Shown here in pieces: positions 43,319 through 48,842 of a stretch of 48,842 nucleotides of DNA. The notes under the pieces are model-generated. The model did not search any database and was not told the origin of the DNA. It was given only the letters and a program-made list of their open reading frames with translations. A program made the translations under genes and the position numbers. Source of the stretch: Usnea hakonensis (taxonomy: Eukaryota; Ascomycota; Lecanoromycetes; Lecanorales; Parmeliaceae); the NCBI GenBank assembly GCA_013423325.1, contig BLJB01000053.1:1-48842 (forward strand), given 5' to 3'. How positions within the stretch are numbered: the stretch's first letter is position 1; every line of letters starts with the position of its first letter.

Positions 43319-43410
43319 TAGTCTTGCTTTCCTTCGTAGCAACACCATAGTTAATACAATAACTACGTGTTCTACCCTACATTTTGACAGATTACTCTAT
43401 GGCTGAGGAC

Positions 43411-46400
43411 CTACAGTTTCTTTTGTTTATCCAATGCCCGCTGGTACATCTTCTCGGCCTCAGCCAGCTTGCCCTGATTGGCATAGAGAAGGCCCAAGTT
43501 GTTGACGGTTTCGAGTGTGGATGTATGCTCAGGGCCTAATGCTTTCTCGTATCCCTCCAGTGCCCGCTGGTACATCTTCTCGGCCTCAGCCAGCTTGCCC
43601 TGATTGGCATAGAGGATGCCCAAGTTGTTGACGGTGCGGAGTGTGGATGTATGCTCAGGGCCCCGTGCTTTCTCGTTTCCCTCCAGTGCCCGCTGGCACA
43701 TCTTCTCCGCCTCAGCTAGCTTGCCCTGATTGGCATAGAGGATGCCCAAGATGTTGACCGTGCCGAATGCGGATATATGCTCAGGGCCCCATACTTTCTC
43801 GTATCCCTCCAGTACCCGCTCGTACATCTTCGCGGCCTCAGCCAGCTTGCCCTGATCCTTATAGAGGTTACCTAATTTGTTGACGGTGGAGAGTGTGGAT
43901 GTATGCTCAGGGCCCTATACTTTCTCGTATCCCTCCAGTACCCGCTCGTACATCTTCTCGGCCTCAGCCAGCTTGCCCTGATTGGCATAGAGGATGCCCA
44001 GATTATGGAAAGCATGGTTAATATCTTGGTCCTCGGTTGTACTAGGAACTTTGACGGTGGAGAGTTATTGTATATACCGATTTGTATAAGGGAGTAAGCG
44101 CTGCTACATCATCTAATACTCTGGCTCCGTTTATTCGGGTGTAGTAAACCCAACGGTTATTGTAGCCAATATTATTAGCTTAAGCTTATCTCTACTAATG
44201 GACTCGAGATACTAATCGTGAATAACCGGGTAAATCGAATAGCTCTCGGTGTCTTGGTATGATTCGATCAGCGAATAGGCAAGTAGCTTCTTAATTATCC
44301 TTCTAAAGCCTATCTTACTACGTATAAGGTCTTGTAACTAGACCGGATCTCTGGACCCTCGGCTACCGCGTTTTAACAGCTTAAACTATAGATCTTGATT
44401 GTCGAGATAGGCCTAAAGCTGAAGGAGCTTTGCTGCTCTGGGATCGATTTGCTTTACGTATTCGTAAGAGATACTCCAAGTAGTCTGAATGCTCCTATTT
44501 GAATAATTACGTAATCGAGGTATATCTGCCTATAGCTCTGACCACGAGGTATTATATAGCCGCAGATACTTCTGATAGCTTGTCCCGGTCTCACGCATAT
44601 AACGACCGGCTTAAACGAGGGCTAATAGAAGTCCTCCTAATCTTGCTACAAGGTTGCTTATCTCTAGTTATCGATTAGTCTATCTATATATCTCGAGTAT
44701 AAATATCGGAAGACGGTACTACCTGGAGTAGACTGAGGCAGGAGTAAATTATTCGTAAGAATTCGGAAAGCTTGCTCGGAATCAACCCTTGAGACCTTGG
44801 TTGCGCTCCTAATTTCTCCAAGATAGGGAAGGCGTGTAGTAATAAGTATTGATCTATAGTCGGTAGCTGGGAGAAAGGAATTAATTTTATAAGCTTAGGG
44901 GTCTTCGACCTCTATATAGTAGTCTCGATCGACGTTGTCGAATACGACAAGCCACTAACGGTTACTTCTAAGCGCTAGCTATCGTAGAATAGTAACCGCC
45001 TTTTCTGCTACTTCTTGGCTATGTCTAGTAAGCTCAACTGTTGACTGCTATATACCGTCAATACGTGTATATGTCGTAAACGCTGTAAGGCTCTGGAAGA
45101 GCGTGTCTTTGCTATTGCTATTAACCTATATTATCGTACTGTATACCGCTTGATGTTTCCTAGCGTATGCTATGGCTAATTGCGTTTTACCGATACTACT
45201 AAGACTATATAAGACATGAATCTTTCGCCCGCCCTGCCGGTCGGACTGTAGTAGTGAATGCTCTATCTGCTTTATCTCTATATCTCGATCGACGAAATTG
45301 CTAGCGACGGGTAGACCGGTGAGATAGAATTGTACCCGGAAACCCTCGTGTCCTATAGCAGAGTGTTCTATTAGACTTGAATTATCACTGATCTGATACC
45401 GCCTATTAGAGGAAGTGGTCTGCCTATATGTCATACTACCTACCTTGACCTCGCGCCGTAATTAGTTGAGGCGATTCTTCCACTATCTTCTTGATTACTT
45501 CGTATAATGTCTTAAAATCTTCTTCTTTACGCTTTCCAAACTTGTTTATATTGAAGTGATCCCGGGAAAGGGAGTATTTCTCCGTCGATTCGCTTTGATC
45601 GAGGTACCCCGAGCTCTCGTCGACTACAAATCTCTTAGTTTCATATTAGCTGGGCACTGGATATGACTTCCTCTCGCGTACCTGTATCCGGCTCCTACGG
45701 AGGATGGCGCCGACGTTACTTGGCTTTTGCTCGAAGAAATAGGCCACGTGGGCCTTATTCTTCTCTTCTCTTATCTCAAAGAAGAACGTTATCAAGTCCG
45801 TCAGACTTTCATTGCCGGGGGCGAGAATGTTCAGAACCGCCCTCTGGACTTGACCCTCCTCGTATTGACTCTAAGTAGCCTGGAGCATCTCAATTTGGTT
45901 CAGCCCGCCCGCTCCCCGGAACGGCGTCCCTAAGAAGGCTATGCCGGTAGTGGACTTAAAGATACCGGGCTACTTAGAGTCGGATCGGTTCGCGTCGACA
46001 ATAGCCTAAGCGCGGTTAGCGGGGTCCTATCCCCTCTAGTCTGATTACCTACCCTTAGCACTACTAGACCACCAAAGTAGTACGCTATGAATATTAGAGG
46101 GCGTAGTGGACAAGCCTATGTATCGATTAGCGTCACAAGTATAAAATATTAAGGAGTAGGATCATTATACCTTTCTAACCCGCTTGAGACTTAGGAGAAG
46201 ACGTTGAGCCACCGTTGACGCTTTCTGACTAATTGCTTCCTTACCGAACTATTAAGATTCGTACCCGTATCTTATAATCCGTGCGTTTGGCACTACTATA
46301 GGCAGCATATGTATATCCTTTAGCCAGTTAACGTAGTGTTCCTCCGAACGGCCTATATCGACCTTCTTATACCAGGTATTATCGGGATGGGTGCTAATAC

Positions 46401-46450
46401 CGTAGATTGCGACGATACTAAGATCAAGTTGTTAGTACCGGTAGACTAGG
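43411..46450 (-). pseudogene. NLR-type receptor (SesB-like hydrolase, NB-ARC, TPR), mostly RIP-inactivated
   Basis: N- to C-terminal on the minus strand. An alpha/beta-hydrolase (SesB-like) domain starts near 46430: VAIYGISTHPDNTWYKKVDI, VNWLKDIHMLP, ARIIRYGYES, LIFIAYYFGGLVVLR (nucleophile-elbow Ser position read as Tyr/Phe context), FLGTPFRGAGGLNQIEML, FFEQKPSNVGAI and STEKYSLSRDHFNINKFGK near 45550. An NB-ARC domain follows: LPVASNFVDRDIEIKQIE, P-loop remnant SLSSIGKTQLAIAYARKHQ (Gly residues mutated), Walker B WLVVFDNVD near 44950, and SILITTR. A TPR array lies at 43425-44000 with repeats of GKLAEAEKMYQRALEGYEKA and GPEHTSTL.TVNNLG. Stops abound in the first two domains; the last three TPRs are clean, and a TGG-to-TAG stop lies near 43919. 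Fungal NLRs of this type are linked to non-self recognition and regulated cell death. Confidence 0.85.
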
Positions 46451-48309
46451 CTTTTTAAGAAAGATGCTCGAATCGTACTCTACGGATAGTGCTGAACTAG
46501 CGTACTGTGCGTTAGGGAAAGGCTCGTAGAGGACTTTGATCCTAATATCGTCATCTGTCACTGTTCGCACCTAGTTCTCGTTAGTTCCCGTCCAGGTAAG
46601 GAGTATGGCCTATCTTACTATAGCGATAGTTCGAAGGGTGTCCTATAGCTAGCTTAGGGTAGTCGCGCTAACTACCCAGTAGCTCAGGTTCAGAGAAGGT
46701 ATCACTGTGACGAACGCGGTACTTTGAAGCTAGAGGACCGCAAATGGAGACTAATGGCAACAAGGAGTTCTGTTAATTATGGAGTAAGCTTTCGATTGTC
46801 TTTACTTTAGCCCCGCGAACCACTAGCCTAGTAGCCCCAACGCGGCAGTATAGGGCTGGCCCAGCGAACCATATCAGCTGTTGGAAATCATGGCAGTTAG
46901 CCCTACCACTCAGCCTTACCGAGGCTTGGTCAACATTAGTCATCAGCGGCTTGGCGCGGGAAATACCACCGCATTTACATTTAGTAGTAGTAGTAGTAGT
47001 GGATTCAATAGAGCATTTCTGCACCTCATTATTCAACATCAGCGATGCTGCCTAGACTGGGAAACGCGCTTAGTCTTCCCTAACAGCGGCGCGATCCTTG
47101 ACTCTAGAGCTACAACAACGGTAACGTAAAGTCAGCCTTGCGGGACTGCGAGCATACTGGGAAAGTTGTACCTGACCTGGTGTTGATTCGACATCTTTCA
47201 GCTTCAAATGGCTTCACGAGCTCTTGAATTGGAAAATTTCTGTCTTTAATAGGTTACGCGTAACCGACTCCACCTATAAGGCGATGGCGAGGCTGAGTAC
47301 CCAGATATTTATTATTATTGTAAGCGTCGGGCATAGAGACGTGTGAAAGAAGAGGCGAGAACAAGGCTATTAAGCACTTGGCGCACCTAAGGCGTTCTAT
47401 AGAAATATGTATATAGCTACACTACCCCGTTATATATAGCCTTGTCCTCTTACCTTACTATAATAGTCTTAAAGGAAACCTATATAACTCCGGGAAACCT
47501 ATCGTATACTTATTATTGGCTTCGTATTCTTCTTAGTTCCTTTAAGTCTGTAGCAATAGACGATATAAATATAAGAGTTCCAAGTATCCGCGTCTTGACG
47601 CGGGATCTCGAAGTTCCGTCTTAGACTACTGGCTTCGAACTGTAACAATTCGCTTCCTAAGAGCTGGTTAACCGAAAACTCGGCTCGTATTAGAAAGACT
47701 CTGAAGTTTAGAATATTGTAGAAGTCCTAACGTCGAATTTCTGTAAGGCTTTTATTAATTACTACTGTTACGAGTGTGACAGCTTCCATGGTCGTGCACA
47801 TACGCTTAGCGACCTATCTTGGCCTAGCGTGTCTTGGCAAAGTCACTGCGGCCCACAAATAGCTTTTACCACTGTATATAGATTTGCTCCCTATCAATTG
47901 AATCCTCGTCACATACCACCATTGACTTGATCTGGTTGCAGTCCTAACAACTACTACCTAAATCTAGACAAGGGCCTATATAACCGCTGGTTCATCTACT
48001 AGGGCCCACCCGGATCTCAGTGGGCTATTAATATTCCAGTGATAAACTCTGAAGACGAAGCTCAGATTTCTTGTATTAGGGTGGTGTAATAAGCCGTGGA
48101 TGCAAGAAGCCGGAATGGCACCGTGATGTTGACGAAAACGCTTTGTGCTTAGAGGGCAACCTACATACCGAACGTAATGCAATAGGTCGCAAAACGTGGT
48201 GGTATCAACCAGATATACAGCAGTACCTGCCGAGCATTGTTCGAAAGGGCGTAAGAGACGTTACTTGTATATAAAACTAGTACGAATAGCGCCGTCACGC
48301 TCTACTCTA
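46451..48309. other. RIP-mutated region, no assignable gene
   Basis: TpA-rich except for about 46830-47130, which is less altered and contains a (TAG)5 microsatellite at about 46984. A 60-codon frame at 47442-47624 and an 82-codon frame at 46881-47129 have no recognisable motif. No RNA gene could be folded by eye. Confidence 0.4.
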
Positions 48310-48842
48310 CTACCGCCCGCGAGACTTCCCTTTCTTATATCGTCTCCTGAGTGCGAAAACCCACTCGTCAACGATCATACCAACAAGTAGCGATATTAGG
48401 GCTAATACAAGAAGCACCATAGACGCTAGCGTAACGATAACAAACCACCGGCAGGCATACCAAAACGCTTGCCATTGGGCATTCGTCAACATCTCGACAC
48501 CAAGCTCGACCTGCATAGCACTCAAGATAATGGAAAGAATGCCGAAGATAAATAGTAGCGGACCGTAGAAGCGAGCGAAGAAAGCACCATATTGTCCGTG
48601 GACGCGCTCGTAGTGGAACTTGCCAATAATAAGTTTGGCATAAAGATTGAGCCTTGTGAGCCGGAGCTCTCCGTAATGATATCTTTCCGACACATTGTCG
48701 TCACCGATATCTAGGAAATCTTTAGAGAAATCGCAAAACGCGGTCCAAGTGATGTCAGAGGGTAGGAGCCGTGTCTCACTGCGAGCGATATCGAAGTCCG
48801 ACTCGTGCTGAATGAGAAAGTAATAAGTTCTTAAGAATCCCA
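48310..48842 (-). CDS. DUF6601-type membrane protein, 3' part
   Basis: A minus-strand frame stays open from the window end to a stop at 48310 (about 177 codons visible; the start is outside). It contains TYYFLIQHESDFDIARS, TRLLPSDITWTAFCDFSKD and the signature YHYGELRLTRLN. After a short amphipathic part (FHYERVHGQYGAFFARFYG) come two long hydrophobic segments (LLFIFGILSIILSAMQVELG; WFVIVTLASMVLLVLALISL) and a basic tail (RRRYKKGKSRGR). The HESDF, LLP..I.W and YGELRLxRLN order matches fungal DUF6601 proteins as I know them. It is intact where visible, although the sequence to its left is RIP-mutated. Function unknown; probably an integral membrane protein with a basic cytosolic tail. Confidence 0.65.
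   Translation of the reverse strand, partial: GFLRTYYFLIQHESDFDIARSETRLLPSDITWTAFCDFSKDFLDIGDDNVSERYHYGELRLTRLNLYAKLIIGKFHYERVHGQYGAFFARFYGPLLFIFGILSIILSAMQVELGVEMLTNAQWQAFWYACRWFVIVTLASMVLLVLALISLLVGMIVDEWVFALRRRYKKGKSRGR

Overview
The window looks like accessory DNA of a filamentous ascomycete (Pezizomycotina; possibly Eurotiomycete-like, an inference from the gene families). Genes are split by 47-88 nt GT-AG introns. The families are typical of mould genomes: DUF7924, SesB/NB-ARC/TPR NLRs, ferric reductases, CSC1/OSCA channels and DUF6601 membrane proteins. Two long tracts (about 4.65-22.29 kb and 44.0-48.3 kb) carry the signature of repeat-induced point mutation (RIP). To the eye they are rich in TpA, poor in CpA and TpG, and retain CpG. 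Old reading frames survive there with TAG/TAA stops where TGG, CAA or CAG would be expected.

Layout. At 0-1.3 kb are the edge of one MADS-like gene and a complete short MADS-like gene inside a ~0.95 kb arm whose inverted copy lies at 24.49-25.38 kb. At 1.78-3.46 kb is a broken DUF7924 gene. From 4.65 to 22.3 kb is a RIP graveyard: an O-methyltransferase, a CSC1/OSCA-type channel, a protein kinase, several unrecognised genes, a minisatellite, a palindrome, and a ruined copy of a MADS-like/ferric-reductase segment. From 22.3 to 26.7 kb are a six-nonsense pseudogene, the second inverted arm, a MITE-like element and a truncated 5' copy of proteasome RPT5.

From 27.3 to 35.2 kb is the only clearly intact block: two divergent multi-exon genes. 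Their splice models, worked out by hand, give uninterrupted proteins of 562 aa (minus strand, seven exons) and 1195 aa (plus strand, six exons). I cannot assign either to a named family. The large one has a beta-rich N-terminal half and a C-terminal half of amphipathic and hydrophobic helices. They are the best candidates here for an undescribed two-gene system.

From 35.2 to 43.3 kb are a MYND-finger gene, a decayed PD-(D/E)XK-like gene, a TPR fragment, a DUF3723-like fragment, and the better preserved copy of the MADS-like/ferric-reductase segment, whose reductase has a one-base frameshift. From 43.4 to 46.5 kb is an NLR pseudogene (SesB-like hydrolase, NB-ARC, TPR). At the right edge is a partial DUF6601-type membrane protein gene.

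The recurring theme is a short MADS-like DNA-binding protein present five times in 49 kb, in two different duplicated contexts.
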